Part shown: one piece after another, positions 10,313 to 21,425 of the stretch | How positions within the stretch are numbered: position 1 is the first letter of the stretch | How the letters are laid out: the number at the start of each line of letters is the position of its first letter | From: Ophiosphaerella korrae | Taxonomy: Eukaryota > Ascomycota > Dothideomycetes > Pleosporales > Phaeosphaeriaceae | Assembly: GCA_028456385.1 (NCBI GenBank) | Contig: JALNQF010000030.1 | Location: forward strand, 124,001 to 188,000 | Reading direction: 5' to 3' | Length of the DNA stretch: 64,000 nucleotides | Translations under genes and position numbers: made by a program | The notes under the pieces: generated by a model | The model's input: only the letters and a program-made list of their open reading frames with translations | Databases searched by the model: none | What the model was told of the DNA's origin: nothing

Positions 10313-11866
10313 CTTGAAGATGATTTAGTGTAAAATAGAAGTTTAAGGGTGAATCCGAGTCGATGTCATTACTTCCATTGCTTCTCTTTATGTTTTTCAA
10401 AACTACATATCTTGTTAGGCGCTTCTAGCGGACATGCACCCGCAACCCCGCATCTTAACTCGGCTCCTGATCCTTCTCACTTATTCATTGCGCGGCAAGC
10501 GCGACATCCACTTGTAGTCATTTAGAAGGGTTATGGACGGATCTAAGTTCGTCCGAGGATTTATTCCTGCCAAAATTAGCTCGCTCAACAAAACTGACTC
10601 CCTGCAATTTTCCCATTTTAGTCCACTCGTCAACCTAATGATTGGATTCCCAAAGGCTTATAGTTGCCGAAGAAGCTGACACTCTATCTCATACATACCT
10701 AGATAAACCCTTACGCTAGGGCTTCAAACGACAAGCTTCAATGTACCTAGGTAGCATCGAAGCGGAAGCAAGCGTGGCCTTGAAGATCCCATACAATACA
10801 ACACAGGTGCTCATATTACCTTTGGCTGTTGATAATACCAACGAGGCTATATGGTCATTGGATACGGCTAAGCTGAGAGATTTTATTAAGCTGAGGTCTG
10901 CATTCAGTTGAGCTAGTAATGTTTTGAGATAACGTGGACTGTGAACTAGACGATATAACATTCTACCTTTGGTGCACCTGCATTATAGTGTAATGGCGCA
11001 AAACGATGAAAGAATATCGTATCACATAAAGCTTATTCACAAGAGATCCAAAAATATCGAACACTGGACTATGTTTGAGTGCCTTTCCTACAACCTTGAA
11101 ATCTAAGCGTCGCCATGCTAATGGCTGCGCCATTTGGGTCCGTCTCGTATACAAAACTTCACCTTCAGCAGTAACTCCGAGGGCGTCACCCCGCGTACGA
11201 AGTCTCACTCGAGTTTTTGGTTGACTAGAATGTGCACTATGATCGCTTTGGATTCGTTATTAGAGTCGTCTGTCTGTCGCAGCCTGTAAACTTACAGCAC
11301 TGCTGAAATTATGTAAAAAGTTTTCGAGAGTGTTTCTTTGCTTTGGCGATCTTAACATCGAGATATGATATTACTGGAGCCTCCGTCCTCTAACATGTTT
11401 AATATGATCCGAAATAATCAAAGCACATGTCTTGCGGTCGTATAGTCTCTTGGAAAGTTGAAAATACCTTTGACGATAAATTGTCTTCCACTAAGGTCTC
11501 AAACGAAAAATTGACTAATGCATTGCGTGAGATAGTGCAGCTCCTGTCGTGAAGAAAAACCTCAAATGGTAGCGCTGTACAAAGCTGAACATAGCTTGAT
11601 TCATTTGATTGGCTCGGAGTCAAGGCTGCAGCCAAGACGTATCGCTTACATACATACGCAAACCTGAGCCTTACCTTCCCAGACATTTCCAAGGCTGTAA
11701 CCTGCATTTTCTGTACTTAGGTAGCTATCGACAAGCTCAGAAAGAGAGAACATACATCTTGCCCATGGTTGTCAGCCTTTCATGCGCGTAGTGGAGTTGG
11801 AGGAATTCGCTAAGACGCTCTTAACTTTGAAAACTTCCTAGGTGAGGCACATTCAACGCCGGCTGA
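10313..11866. other. Gene-poor region with weak minus-strand frames
   Basis: About 1.55 kb. Minus-strand frames at 11208-10963, 10961-10716 and 11707-11399 look somewhat protein-like (for example ALKHSPVFDIFGSLVNKL). They lie close together but in different frames, so they could be remains of one decayed gene. No domain is recognised and no start can be defended. Confidence 0.3.
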
Positions 11867-13453
11867 AAAGAAATAGATGAGACTAAGCCTCACCTACAAC
11901 AGCTCGTTGTGCTATCAAACCCTTTGGAAGATACGCTACAGCCGCACAAAGTGAGACTCGAACAACTCACTATTATACCAAGTATGGATGAGGTGGATAA
12001 CAGTTGCATCGGTGTTGAACAGGAGGAAAACCCCATATCAAATAGTATTGTTGGAGTCGATTGGGAAACAAATACAGCTGCGCATGATGCCTGGAGGAAT
12101 ACATTCGGCGAACAACATTCCGAGCGGCCATTGTCCTCTCTTGATGACACAGGGCCATTCAAACTCATCCAAAAGCCTGGAGAAGGCGGATGGGGCAACG
12201 TCTGCCGCAGTGAATTGAATCGAGTTCCGATAGCTCTCAAAATCCTCCATCCGTATTCCACGAAACGCCGAGTTTCATACCTAAACGAACTCAAGATCCT
12301 ACAGAAGTTATCTGAGAAACGCCATCGTCATATTGTTGAGCTTGTTGGCTCATTTGAATTGGTCAGAAAGATTAGATCTAAAGTTGGTCTTTTGATCTAG
12401 CCAGTTGCACAATGCGATTTGAGCAGCTTCCTTCACTATATGGATATGCTTACAGACGTAGAAAATCGCATCATAATTTCCATTATAGCCGGACGTATGA
12501 TGAGTCTTGATGAAGAGGAGCTAGATGCTGTCAAGACGATAACCGCCACTCTCACTAACACATCCCTCACTAACGCACCCACTCGCCCCACAACTTGGAC
12601 ATCGCAATAGAGGCAATTTGAACAAATAAAGCAGCTACGTAAGGAAGCGAAAAGTCGATTATTGACGAACCTTGGCTGTTTAGCAGAGGCCATTTCCTAT
12701 CTCCATAACGAACAAAGGATCAGGCATAAAGATCTTAATCTAAGGTAGATTCTATTGTCTTTCAGGGGCATATGGCTGACAGATTTTGGTTTGTCTAAGG
12801 ATCTTTCTAAATCTAGTCACAGTGCAACCTACAACGGCGAAAAGACTTCGTTCAAGTACCATGCACCCGAGCGAGCGTCAATGGGTCAATTGCCTTGCGG
12901 AAGATCTGAGGATGTGTTTGCACTTGGATGCATTTATCTTGAGATATCTTTCCAACTGGGCTCCATTTGCGCCACCCGTTCCAATATAGACAAAATTTTG
13001 CATCGTGAAGAGCCTAGTGCTCCATGGTCATACCAAGCACACCTTGATAGAGTGAGCGCGTGGCTGATGTTGTTGGGCTGTTGCGATGAAACCTGGAGCA
13101 GCGTCCTGGCGCAGTTGATAAGAAGGCATGATGGCCCGAGCCTCAGATCGAAGCCCTAAAGTTGCACAGGCTGTGCAAACGTTGAGGATAGCCGATGTGA
13201 TGTGTGCCAACCATGATTTCTTTGCAGTTTGCTGTCGCAGAGTTTGTGAGTACACTCAGTCCTGGTACGAGGCGCAGACTGAAACAAATTAGCTGAGGAA
13301 GAAAAGATGAGATTTATTTTCAACCCGTACCACGAGAACATGGCTCTTCAAACAGCAATCGAGAATTTACGCCGCGAAAATGATGAGAGGGAGATTAAAA
13401 TTAAACAACTTGAGCAAACGGTGCTCGCCCTTCGGCAAGCTAGTAAAACCTAA
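11867..13453 (+). pseudogene. Decayed protein kinase with three in-frame TAG stops
   Basis: One frame carries nearly the whole kinase. It shows a nucleotide-loop region (KLIQKPGEGGWGNV), a VAIK-like lysine (IALKILHPY), the RHRHIVELVGSF helix/strand, a catalytic loop HKDLNLR (HxDxxxxN with the final Asn position replaced by a stop), LTDFGLSKD with an intact DFG, and KYHAPERAS. In-frame TAGs interrupt it at 12398-12400 (just after KVGLLI), 12608-12610 and 12746-12748 (in the catalytic loop). The frame reaches a TAA at 13157-13159, where protein-like sequence (KVAQAVQTLRIADVMCANH) continues in another frame. A coiled-coil tail (RRENDEREIKIKQLEQTVL) then ends at TAA 13451-13453. The N-terminus is uncertain. 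The lesions are spread along the gene and cannot all be spliced out, so this is a dead copy. Confidence 0.8.
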
Positions 13454-13992
13454 TGGTGGGCCTTTTATAGATATAAGGGGGTGGAGGTGATGATTTACTT
13501 CTGATAGCATTGTATGTTCCTTTAAATAGATAGCATCTGATCAAATTCCTCCTATATTTTCATCGCTCCAAATCATTTCTAGATGTACAAGTCGATGTGA
13601 ACCGAGGGCAAACAGTGATTCAGCAAGGCTTTCTATATTCTGCGCACATGAAGCATTTGCGGCACACGTTGGACACTACATCAGCTCAGGGGTGTCCTCT
13701 GTTACCAAGTTCCATGAGCTAAGGTCTGCTTTAGCTTTTGCATTATCAACGCCCACAAAGCTGTTTGAAATAATGGTACAGATTCCATTATGATAGGAAG
13801 AGGCAAAGCTAGATTAACTTCATTCCAGGGCCACACCAGTCTAACTTTGTGGGTGGTACTAGACTTAGATAGCCAACGAAGGCTCCCGGTGCATACATCA
13901 GCCTGCACGACTACTATTTGATAAAGTACTTGACTGATAAAGATGACACTTTTATTTCACCTGAAAATTCTCTAAAGCGCCCTCACAATAAC
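13454..13992. other. Intergenic region
   Basis: About 540 bases between the dead kinase and the 3' end of the glutamyl-tRNA synthetase gene. Nothing recognised. Confidence 0.5.
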
Positions 13993-15946
13993 CTACTTGC
14001 TCCTACCAGTAGGAATCTGGAAAGCTACAACCGGCTCGTTGTGTGCAAACGCCTTGTCAATACGGAAAAAACCCTTGCGGTCAAACTGCACGATATCATC
14101 CTCCTTGAGATCCGCCACATTGCAATCAGCCAGTGCCTTCACCCTTGTCTCAGTATTCAGGTTCAAGAAGTCCTCCAGTGTATCATCGGTCTCAAGCTTG
14201 TCCTTGGTAATCAGGTAGTCGAAGTCGACGAGCTCAATGGGAATAAGGTTTTGGTCGGTGCTGAGCCATGTGACCTTCTTGCTTGTCTTTTTAAAGTCGC
14301 CTTGTAGGTGTAGCTCTAGTTCTAGACCTGTCACAGTCTTTAGGCTAAGGGGGTTGATTGAGTGACTGATCTTGCGGACGATGACGTTGCCCCAGTTCAT
14401 CAGTGTGATCTCTTCTCCTTCAGTGAAGGATGCAGCATCTGCTTGCTCGAGAAGGACACTTGAACTGAATGTGACTTTCTTGTTCCCGAGATCGTATTTC
14501 GCGTGTTTAGGCTTGTCTTCTGTGATCACGCCCTCATGGGCGCCAATGATGGTTGCCTGAACTTTAGAGTCCTCGTCTATGGCAGTATAGCGAGCGGCTA
14601 TGGGGTCAATGTGCTTCTTGTTTGTTGCCCAGAATGCGAACCAATCTTGATTCACAATGTTTTTCGATGGGCCTTGCTTGAGAATGAACTCGCGGAGAGC
14701 AGGAATGACGGCTCCTCGACGGCGCACGCCGCGGACTGTAGGCATGCGTGGATCATCCCACCCCCATACAATCCCGGCATCGACGATCTTGGTGAGTTTG
14801 CGCTTTGAAAGGACAGTGCGAACGAAATTTAAGCGAGAGAATCCCCAGTTGTGCACCTTTCGCAATTTCAGGTTCTCAATGAACCACTGGTATTGAGCAT
14901 CGCGGTCATTGTACTCGGTCGTGCGCAGGGCATGAGTCACACCTTCGAGTGCGTCTACGATAGGGCAACAAAAGTCGTAGGTTGGATAGATCTTCCATTT
15001 GTCCCCTGTGCGGTGATGTGCTTGAGGATTACAACGATAAATGACGGGATCGCGCATGGCTTTGTTCGGGTTGTCGACAGACATCTTGGCTCGGATGCAC
15101 CATTTGATACCCTCCTCACTACCCTTCTTCATCTCTTCAAAGCGCGCCAAGTTCTCTTCCACGGTAGAGTCGCGGCGGGCACTGGCAATGCCGTTCATCC
15201 TCTCGTCTCGCATCTTGATTTGTTCCGTGTCGTCTGCGTAAGCCAAGCCGTCTTTCAGCGCCTGCACGCATTGATTATAGAGCTCGTCGAAGAAGTCGCT
15301 GGTGTACGAAACTGAGTCTGGCTTAATGCCCAAGAGTTTACAGTCCTCGACAATCGCATCCTGATACTCCTGCTTTTCCTTGGTGGGGTTGGTGTCGTCG
15401 AAACGCAGAAGGAGCTTGCCCTTATACCGTTCATGTGCGAAGTAGTCGTTGAGGAGAGCTGCTTTCGCGTGGCCAATATGAAGATACCCACTGTCGAAAA
15501 CTTAGCCGTGGACGTATACAAACAACAACCATCAAATGCAGTACTCACGAAGGCTCTGGCGGGAAACGTGTGACAATGCCTGTTCCATCCCCTACATCCT
15601 GCAATCCAATATCATAGTTTGCATCATCGTTCTTTTCCTTGGCTGTTTTTGCTTCCTCTTTGCTCTTCCCCAGCACAACTACACTCTGTGGATGCGCCTC
15701 TTCGATGTACCTGAACCATCGGCACAGATTCGGCATGAGATTCTGTTTGATGAAGGCGTGTGCCACACGGTTGCCGCGCAGTGTACTCCAAACTGCGGTA
15801 TCGGCGTCGCTGAGTGTATATCCAACAATGTGCGAGCGTAGCGTGAGGTGGGCATCAAGCTCGAGGAGCGAGGGCTCGATAGCTTTGAGGTTGAGAGGCT
15901 GGAGTGCCTCGGCACGCTTCTGCCATTCGGTGATTTGCGCATCCAT
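13993..15946 (-). CDS. GUS1: Cytosolic glutamyl-tRNA synthetase
   Basis: Two exons, 15946-15549 and 15490-13993, with a 58-base intron (donor GTGAGT, acceptor GACAG) that interrupts the Ser just before the class I signature. The product is 631 residues. The N-terminal part (about 130 residues) is the GST-like region that binds partners such as Arc1 in yeast; here it is shorter than in yeast Gus1. The catalytic core has GYLHIGHAKAALL (HIGH at 137-140) and VLSKRKL near 359-365, the eukaryotic form of KMSKS. The C-terminal beta-barrel anticodon-binding domain of the GlnRS/eukaryotic GluRS type follows (EGEEITLMNWGNVIV). It charges tRNA-Glu in the cytosol. The gene ends with TAG, which shows that TAG is a normal terminator here. 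Confidence 0.95.
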
Positions 15947-16547
15947 AGTGGTGAGTATTATTCTGGAGGCTGGCCCAATGCGTGTGGAGGGGTTTGCGTG
16001 TTGTGCTGGTGGGAGAAAAGTTATGGTAGGTGGGGTGAGTGGATGAGTTGTAGCGGGGCATTGAGATCGCCTTATCGATAAGACGCACCACCCCAGCTTT
16101 TTGTTTTGAATATTCGCATCACGATATCTTAGTGTACATAGCCACTATGACAATCCCAATTAATTGATGAACGTTTTGTTATGAAACGCCTATTTCTGGT
16201 CGATTTATGAGTGTCTATATCAGCCTCTAGGATCTGGGAACGTTGTAATTTCAATTGATTGCATGTACTTACTCTCTCAATCACAGTAGGCAACCGCGTC
16301 CACAACTCTCATTGAATTCATTTTAATTCTAAGTGAATTTGACCTGACCGAGCCCCGTGACTGTTGCCTACAGGTCTTATTAGTATAATTCAAATATATA
16401 TAGTAGCATCTTCAAGTACTTATGAGTCGACACTCTCAAGTGTTACTCATTGTCATTCAGGGCCTTCCACAGTCATAAACAAGAGATCAGTCTCCTTATC
16501 TTTAACGCTATTCATTTCCTCTTTCCTTCTTCTACGTTACCATCACC
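15947..16547. promoter_or_regulatory. Divergent promoter region between GUS1 and the 2EXR-like gene
   Basis: 600 bases between two divergently transcribed genes. A TATATATA stretch at about 16392-16400 lies roughly 150 bases before the plus-strand ATG, at a plausible place for a TATA element. The stretch from 16460 to 16547 is C/T-rich, like a 5' untranslated leader. Confidence 0.4.
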
Positions 16548-17492
16548 ATGTCCACCCCTGACACTTCATGGTTAGATCGATTTAGGAAGCCCGTTATCAG
16601 CCATCGCTTTAACAAAACGCAACCACCGCTGATCAGGATGACAATAGGATTTCTCGACCTTCCCACCGAAATAAGGTGTCAAATTTACAGTTATAACGAC
16701 CCAAAAGCCGCCGATTTCAGCTATGAGACTCATCGGGGCTTGTATATGTCTTGCAAGAAAGTTCAAGAGGAAATGGATGCCGAATACCCGAAACGTTTCC
16801 AAGAGGTCCTGAACGAGGTTCAAAAATGCCCTTACGTATTTTCTCTGGAAGCACGCTTCTTCGTTGGCCCCAATGCGCTATGGGCACCGAAAAAGTTTTT
16901 CCACTTTAAGAAGATGACACTGGACGTAACACTAAACGTGACATCGGAATGGACAAAGGACTTTTCAAAAGATCGTGGCATGTTCCCTTCAATGCCTTCC
17001 ATCATGGAACATGAAACCACTGTTGCAGGATTACTTCAATTGCCAGTCAAGAAGCTTTGGATTCGCTTGCGCACTCTACCCATCTCCGAGTCAAAACTTG
17101 ATCAAGTGACTAGAACGCCACGAGAGATGCCGTTGATGGTAACAGGCTGGATATTCTCTTTGAAAATGAGCTTTGGGAATCCACACCTTCGCGGTCTAAT
17201 TATTCAGAGGAAGTTCGATTGCATGCCAGGACCTCCGTATACGAGTGGACCTTGGGAAGGTTTTGATGGAGCCTGGTATGGGATTAATGCAGTTGGACAT
17301 GCCTTCAACTGTAGTAATTCGACCGTGGAGTACAGCCTAGATGGACGCCCTCAACGTAACTTATTGGATTTTAAAACTAGGACTAATATTTTGAGATTCG
17401 ACCGCTTTTGCCGCAAGAACCGACTGTCGGTTGACAAGTCGACTCGACGAAATAGCGGAACGCCTATCAAAGACTTTTCTAAAGTCACGTAG
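16548..17492 (+). CDS. 2EXR/F-box-like hypothetical protein
   Basis: An intact single-exon frame of 314 residues, starting at an ATG in a good context (CACCATGTCC). Near residue 34 is FLDLPTEIRCQIYSY, the short F-box-like or 2EXR-type opening (LPxEIRxxIY) shared by very large fungal families. It is followed by the cysteine-containing helix LYMSCKKVQEEM, the second typical mark of this group. The rest has the usual mix of strands and Trp/Phe-rich segments and no membrane region. Such proteins may act as substrate adaptors for SCF ubiquitin ligases, but most have no demonstrated role, so function is left open. Confidence 0.65.
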   Translation: MSTPDTSWLDRFRKPVISHRFNKTQPPLIRMTIGFLDLPTEIRCQIYSYNDPKAADFSYETHRGLYMSCKKVQEEMDAEYPKRFQEVLNEVQKCPYVFSLEARFFVGPNALWAPKKFFHFKKMTLDVTLNVTSEWTKDFSKDRGMFPSMPSIMEHETTVAGLLQLPVKKLWIRLRTLPISESKLDQVTRTPREMPLMVTGWIFSLKMSFGNPHLRGLIIQRKFDCMPGPPYTSGPWEGFDGAWYGINAVGHAFNCSNSTVEYSLDGRPQRNLLDFKTRTNILRFDRFCRKNRLSVDKSTRRNSGTPIKDFSKVT

Positions 17493-18770
17493 GAGAATCA
17501 AGACATGGCTTGAGGGTCCCAACACATATGTCGGGAACTGTCAAAAATACTGACTGAACAGGCAAGAGATATGGTTGCAGGCAAGGCCAGTTATATGAGG
17601 CTGGCGAACGGATGCAGACATGAGATTTGAGGAGTCTCTTCACATACACGGATTCCATTTTGATGTGGCTTAGTGATCAACACAGAAGTTTGAAATTAAA
17701 TCCCTTCACAGTAGATGCATCAATAAAAACATTTGATGACCACTGCTGTAGTTATTCACGATTTAGAATACAACAAAATTGCTCACAAACCTGTCCAATA
17801 CACCACCGTGATTCCTGAAACATTCTCATCTACACCCACGGCCCAGCTACGCGGGGCTCAAAGCCATGTCTTGCAACTCACATCATAGTAGCGTTACTCC
17901 CTGCAATGTACAATATCTTCAAATTGGTTTTCCCTTCAGCCACCCTAGCGAATATGCCGAATTCGAGCTCAGAATACGGCCACTCATGTATGGAGAAGAG
18001 ATGCAGGAATTAGAACTCCACATGGAAACTGCGGGACTGGATCCTTTGCACTACTGGCCAAAAGGCGTTCTGCAATGGGTATGGAGCCACCCAATAAGAT
18101 ATCACAAGATACGAGGATGTGCAAGGGCATGTCTGAGGGAGTTTCCGCTGCATGGAGTATATCAGTGAAGCAGATGGTGCATAGAGTTAGACGCTGGAGG
18201 ATGATAGTGGCGGAATATACTGTACTTTGCAAGAATCGAGTGGCGCTGTTATTGCTAGTACACCTTTGGCAAGGAGAAAACGTAGCCCAAGTGGCTGTAA
18301 GCATTTTAATGTGAAGACGTTTGACAATCCCGACCTTTACTCTAGTTATTCTGGTCCCGTTTGGCTTTCTAAAACCTATCCTCGTGAGATTTTCAAATGC
18401 TAGGAGTTTCATAAGCTCGTTGACCCAATGTTTCAATGCTGGGGAGTAGTAGAGACTGGAGACTGGATATGTTGCAAGGTGGTGCGCTGATGGTCAGAAG
18501 TCACGAGTTAAAAGCCCTACCAGCTTCGATGTAGCAGAAGTAAACACATCACATATTGAATGATGGCCAGGAATCTACTTATGAGATGGTCTGTATAGGA
18601 AGGTTGTGTACTAAACTGCAAACCATCGTAGATCTTGGAGTGCCAGAATTGAAATGAGAGAGCATGCTCCTACACATTGGCCCAAAGCTACGAAATAGCT
18701 AGACCAATGACCATGAGTTACAATTGCAAATCCGCACTTGCCATCATCGCGACCACTAATATTCCTCTAC
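17493..18770. other. Gene-poor region
   Basis: About 1.3 kb between the 2EXR-like gene and the 3' end of the large acidic gene. It holds one small plausible frame (17866-18168, listed) and overlapping shadows. No RNA gene or repeat seen. Confidence 0.4.
17866..18168 (+). CDS. Possible small hypothetical protein or gene fragment (100 aa)
   Basis: A 100-codon ATG-to-TGA frame with protein-like composition: FELRIRPLMYGEEMQELELH, a Trp-rich middle (WPKGVLQWVWSHPIRY) and a Cys-containing basic end (GCARACLREFPLH). It might be the C-terminal remainder of a larger decayed gene of the neighbouring 2EXR type. There is no firm domain, and an opposing frame of similar length exists. Confidence 0.25.
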   Translation: MSCNSHHSSVTPCNVQYLQIGFPFSHPSEYAEFELRIRPLMYGEEMQELELHMETAGLDPLHYWPKGVLQWVWSHPIRYHKIRGCARACLREFPLHGVYQ

Positions 18771-21425
18771 TCACCTACGGATCACCGTGATCTGCGGCTC
18801 CTTCTTCTTCGGCTTCTTCCCCTTGGATGGCGCAGTCTTGGCCTTCTTCCTCGCCTCCAGAACAGTCGCCTGCTTTCCTCCTCGCTTGTTCCCTTTCTTC
18901 GGTGACGAGTGAAATATCGAATCATCATCACCATCATGCGCCGCAGCCTTTTTCTTCGCTTTGCCCTTAGTCTCTGGCTCGACTTTGCGAGCCCCACGAT
19001 TCACTGGCTGAACTGATTTGGGCTTTTCTTTTTTCTCGTCCTTCAGGAGGCCGTGCTCTACGATATAATGAATGATATCGAGCGAGATGTCGCAAAATTC
19101 CTGGACACCACGGAGAAGTTTGGCAGGCTCCTTATTTGATTCCGTAGCAGCACGCCAGCGGTCGATGATTGCGAAAAATATTTCGTCAGGGTCGGCATCT
19201 TTAGCGTCGCGCAGGCGTTGGTACTCGGCGTTGTCATCTTTGTCATGGTCGTTGTGCCAATGACCGCGGCCAGTACCGAACTCATCCCCAATCTCGAATT
19301 GCACGAAAGCTTCGATTACCATTATGGCGACGGTGTGGAAGTTCAGAATTGCTTGGGCCGGAGATGGGTCTGGTGTTTCCAATGCTTTTTGAGCGGGTAA
19401 GAAGACATTGAGGAGAAGGTGGACCTCTTGTAGAGCGTGATCGTCGGAGAGAAGGAGCTCCTCACGAACGACACCTGGGATGGATATTTTTGCTATATCA
19501 TATTCGGTCTTGTCTTTTGCAGGTTCATATTGAGCTTCGTATTGTGGAAGTGCCCAGTCAATTTCCATTTCGTCGGCGCTTGATGCACGGTCGCTAGTTC
19601 GCATGCCATCCGCAGTGTCACTGGTCTTCGATGCATCTGCAGGCTCGCTATCCTTCATAATATCTGAACGCCCACCGGTATCCATCGTCTCTGCAGGTGA
19701 AACAGAGGTGATTTTTTCTGTCTTCTCCTTCATCTGCAACCTTGAAGCGGCGAAATCTAGGTCATAATCATTGCCCATAAGTAGGCTTTTGCCGAATTTT
19801 GGACGACCACGAGTTGGAGCTGCTCGATCAATTAATGAGACGTTACCGTTGGCTGAATGACGTGGCGCACGTGTACGCAATGGTTCATCATCATCCGTGA
19901 TGTTGTTTTTTTGGATGCCCTGAGGCTTCTTTGGTATAAGTTGTTGCACATCGGGAGACCTTGAGGCCACTACCTGCTTTGGTGGCCAGACGTTTGGTAC
20001 AGGAGGGGCAGAAAGTCGAGCGTGCGTTGCAGTTGTAAAGTGGCCATATCCTGCGGCCGAAAGCCCCTGGCCGTCGAATTGGGGTGACAAGGTAGAAGTT
20101 TGTTGATTGATACGACGTGACGAAGTGTACTGCTGGAGACTTTCCAAAGAAAAGTTTAGCGGCATCGAAGGAGGGACATACCTGTGCTGGGAGCGCTCTT
20201 CGGCTATCTCAGGCGCTGTACAAGTAGGTTGGTCCATGTATGCTCCTGACACACTCAAAGTTACTTCCTGGGAAGATTTGAAGGGCTGGTCATCCATATG
20301 GTTCTGAGTTGGCGGAGCAGATGAGCCTTTGGTAACCGAAAGGGAGGGTGTATGCTCTTCTTTGGTCTTGTACGGTTCCCTGACCTCAATAGAATTTTCA
20401 GCTCGAGCAGCATTTTTGACAGTCTCGCAAAGTTGATCTTGGAGAATCTGGGTTTGTGCATCTCCACTTTGACGAACATGCGCAATGAAAGCTTTTACAT
20501 AATCGTGGTCCAAGGTATCTCCATCATTCTCAGGATCATCGTCACCTGACCACTGTTCTTCTTCATCTTCATCTTCATCTTCGTCCTGGTCATCATCCTT
20601 ACTCAAGAGCTGCTCTGATGATGCAACATGATCGGCTGAGTACGCATTACTCAATGTGACATTGTTTCCATCATAATCTTCATCATCTTCTTTTGACTCT
20701 CCGGCATCATCATGCATCTCAATATCCTGCCCGCTTCCAATCGGAGGGCTATTTTTGAACTGCTGGCCTTGGTCTTTCTCATTCAGTACACCATTCATAT
20801 TAGAAGAGTCGGCCTGAACTTCGTGCGTCGGGTCGATATGCGACGCCGCAAACATGTACGGGTCGCCCCTAAGTGACTCAGAAGCCTCCGGTACAGGCTG
20901 ACTCTCTACGACGTCCGAAAGAGGAGCACCGCCGTCTGCATGGGAATCCTCCTTTTTGATAGTGGTTGCCTCAGAAGGGACAGCGGTTGTCATGTCCTGA
21001 ACAGCGGCGTCGCGAGATGAGGAGTTGTCGTGAGCCTGGTCCATCATGGGTTCGACTGGCATCGTGTCTTCGGGTTGATTAAGCTCCGTGGCTGGTTCAT
21101 ATTCAACGTGCAATTCTTTCTTGAGATGAAGGTCGATAGAAACCTCTGGTCCAAGTTGCTGTTCAGTCTCGAGCTCCAGCCGAGTTGTCTGGTCACCTCC
21201 ACCTTTGACTGGCTCCGTAAGAGTCTTCTGAATCTCGTTCATGTCACCAACTTGCTCAGAATTCTCGCCACTGTGTTCTGGCTCTTGCGTTGTGGATTTT
21301 TCACCAAGATCTTGTGCATCTAAAACGTCCGTCGATTGCTCAGCAGCGGCTGGAGGTTGATTTTCGATAGGCTCCGGTTTTGTTTGACCATCATCAGTCG
21401 CGCCTTGAATGATGTGATCCTCCAT
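18771..21425 (-). CDS. Large acidic, probably nuclear hypothetical protein
   Basis: 884 residues from the ATG at 21425 (MEDHIIQGATDD); an upstream GTG extends the frame by six codons but is not a likely start. The first 550 residues are acidic, Ser/Gln-rich and predicted disordered, with a nearly pure Asp/Glu run (SKDDDQDEDEDEDEEEQWSG). Around residues 640-800 there is an ordered-looking helical region (VHLLLNVFLPAQKAL, then FHTVAIMVIEAFVQFEIGDEF and FCDISLDIIHYIVEHGLL). The last 90 residues are very basic with repeated Lys/Arg clusters (KGKAKKKAAA, SPKKGNKRGGK, KGKKPKKKEPQ), which look like nuclear localisation or nucleic-acid-binding tails. I do not recognise the family. A chromatin or RNA-related role is only a guess. 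Confidence 0.8.
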   Translation of the reverse strand: MEDHIIQGATDDGQTKPEPIENQPPAAAEQSTDVLDAQDLGEKSTTQEPEHSGENSEQVGDMNEIQKTLTEPVKGGGDQTTRLELETEQQLGPEVSIDLHLKKELHVEYEPATELNQPEDTMPVEPMMDQAHDNSSSRDAAVQDMTTAVPSEATTIKKEDSHADGGAPLSDVVESQPVPEASESLRGDPYMFAASHIDPTHEVQADSSNMNGVLNEKDQGQQFKNSPPIGSGQDIEMHDDAGESKEDDEDYDGNNVTLSNAYSADHVASSEQLLSKDDDQDEDEDEDEEEQWSGDDDPENDGDTLDHDYVKAFIAHVRQSGDAQTQILQDQLCETVKNAARAENSIEVREPYKTKEEHTPSLSVTKGSSAPPTQNHMDDQPFKSSQEVTLSVSGAYMDQPTCTAPEIAEERSQHRYVPPSMPLNFSLESLQQYTSSRRINQQTSTLSPQFDGQGLSAAGYGHFTTATHARLSAPPVPNVWPPKQVVASRSPDVQQLIPKKPQGIQKNNITDDDEPLRTRAPRHSANGNVSLIDRAAPTRGRPKFGKSLLMGNDYDLDFAASRLQMKEKTEKITSVSPAETMDTGGRSDIMKDSEPADASKTSDTADGMRTSDRASSADEMEIDWALPQYEAQYEPAKDKTEYDIAKISIPGVVREELLLSDDHALQEVHLLLNVFLPAQKALETPDPSPAQAILNFHTVAIMVIEAFVQFEIGDEFGTGRGHWHNDHDKDDNAEYQRLRDAKDADPDEIFFAIIDRWRAATESNKEPAKLLRGVQEFCDISLDIIHYIVEHGLLKDEKKEKPKSVQPVNRGARKVEPETKGKAKKKAAAHDGDDDSIFHSSPKKGNKRGGKQATVLEARKKAKTAPSKGKKPKKKEPQITVIRR

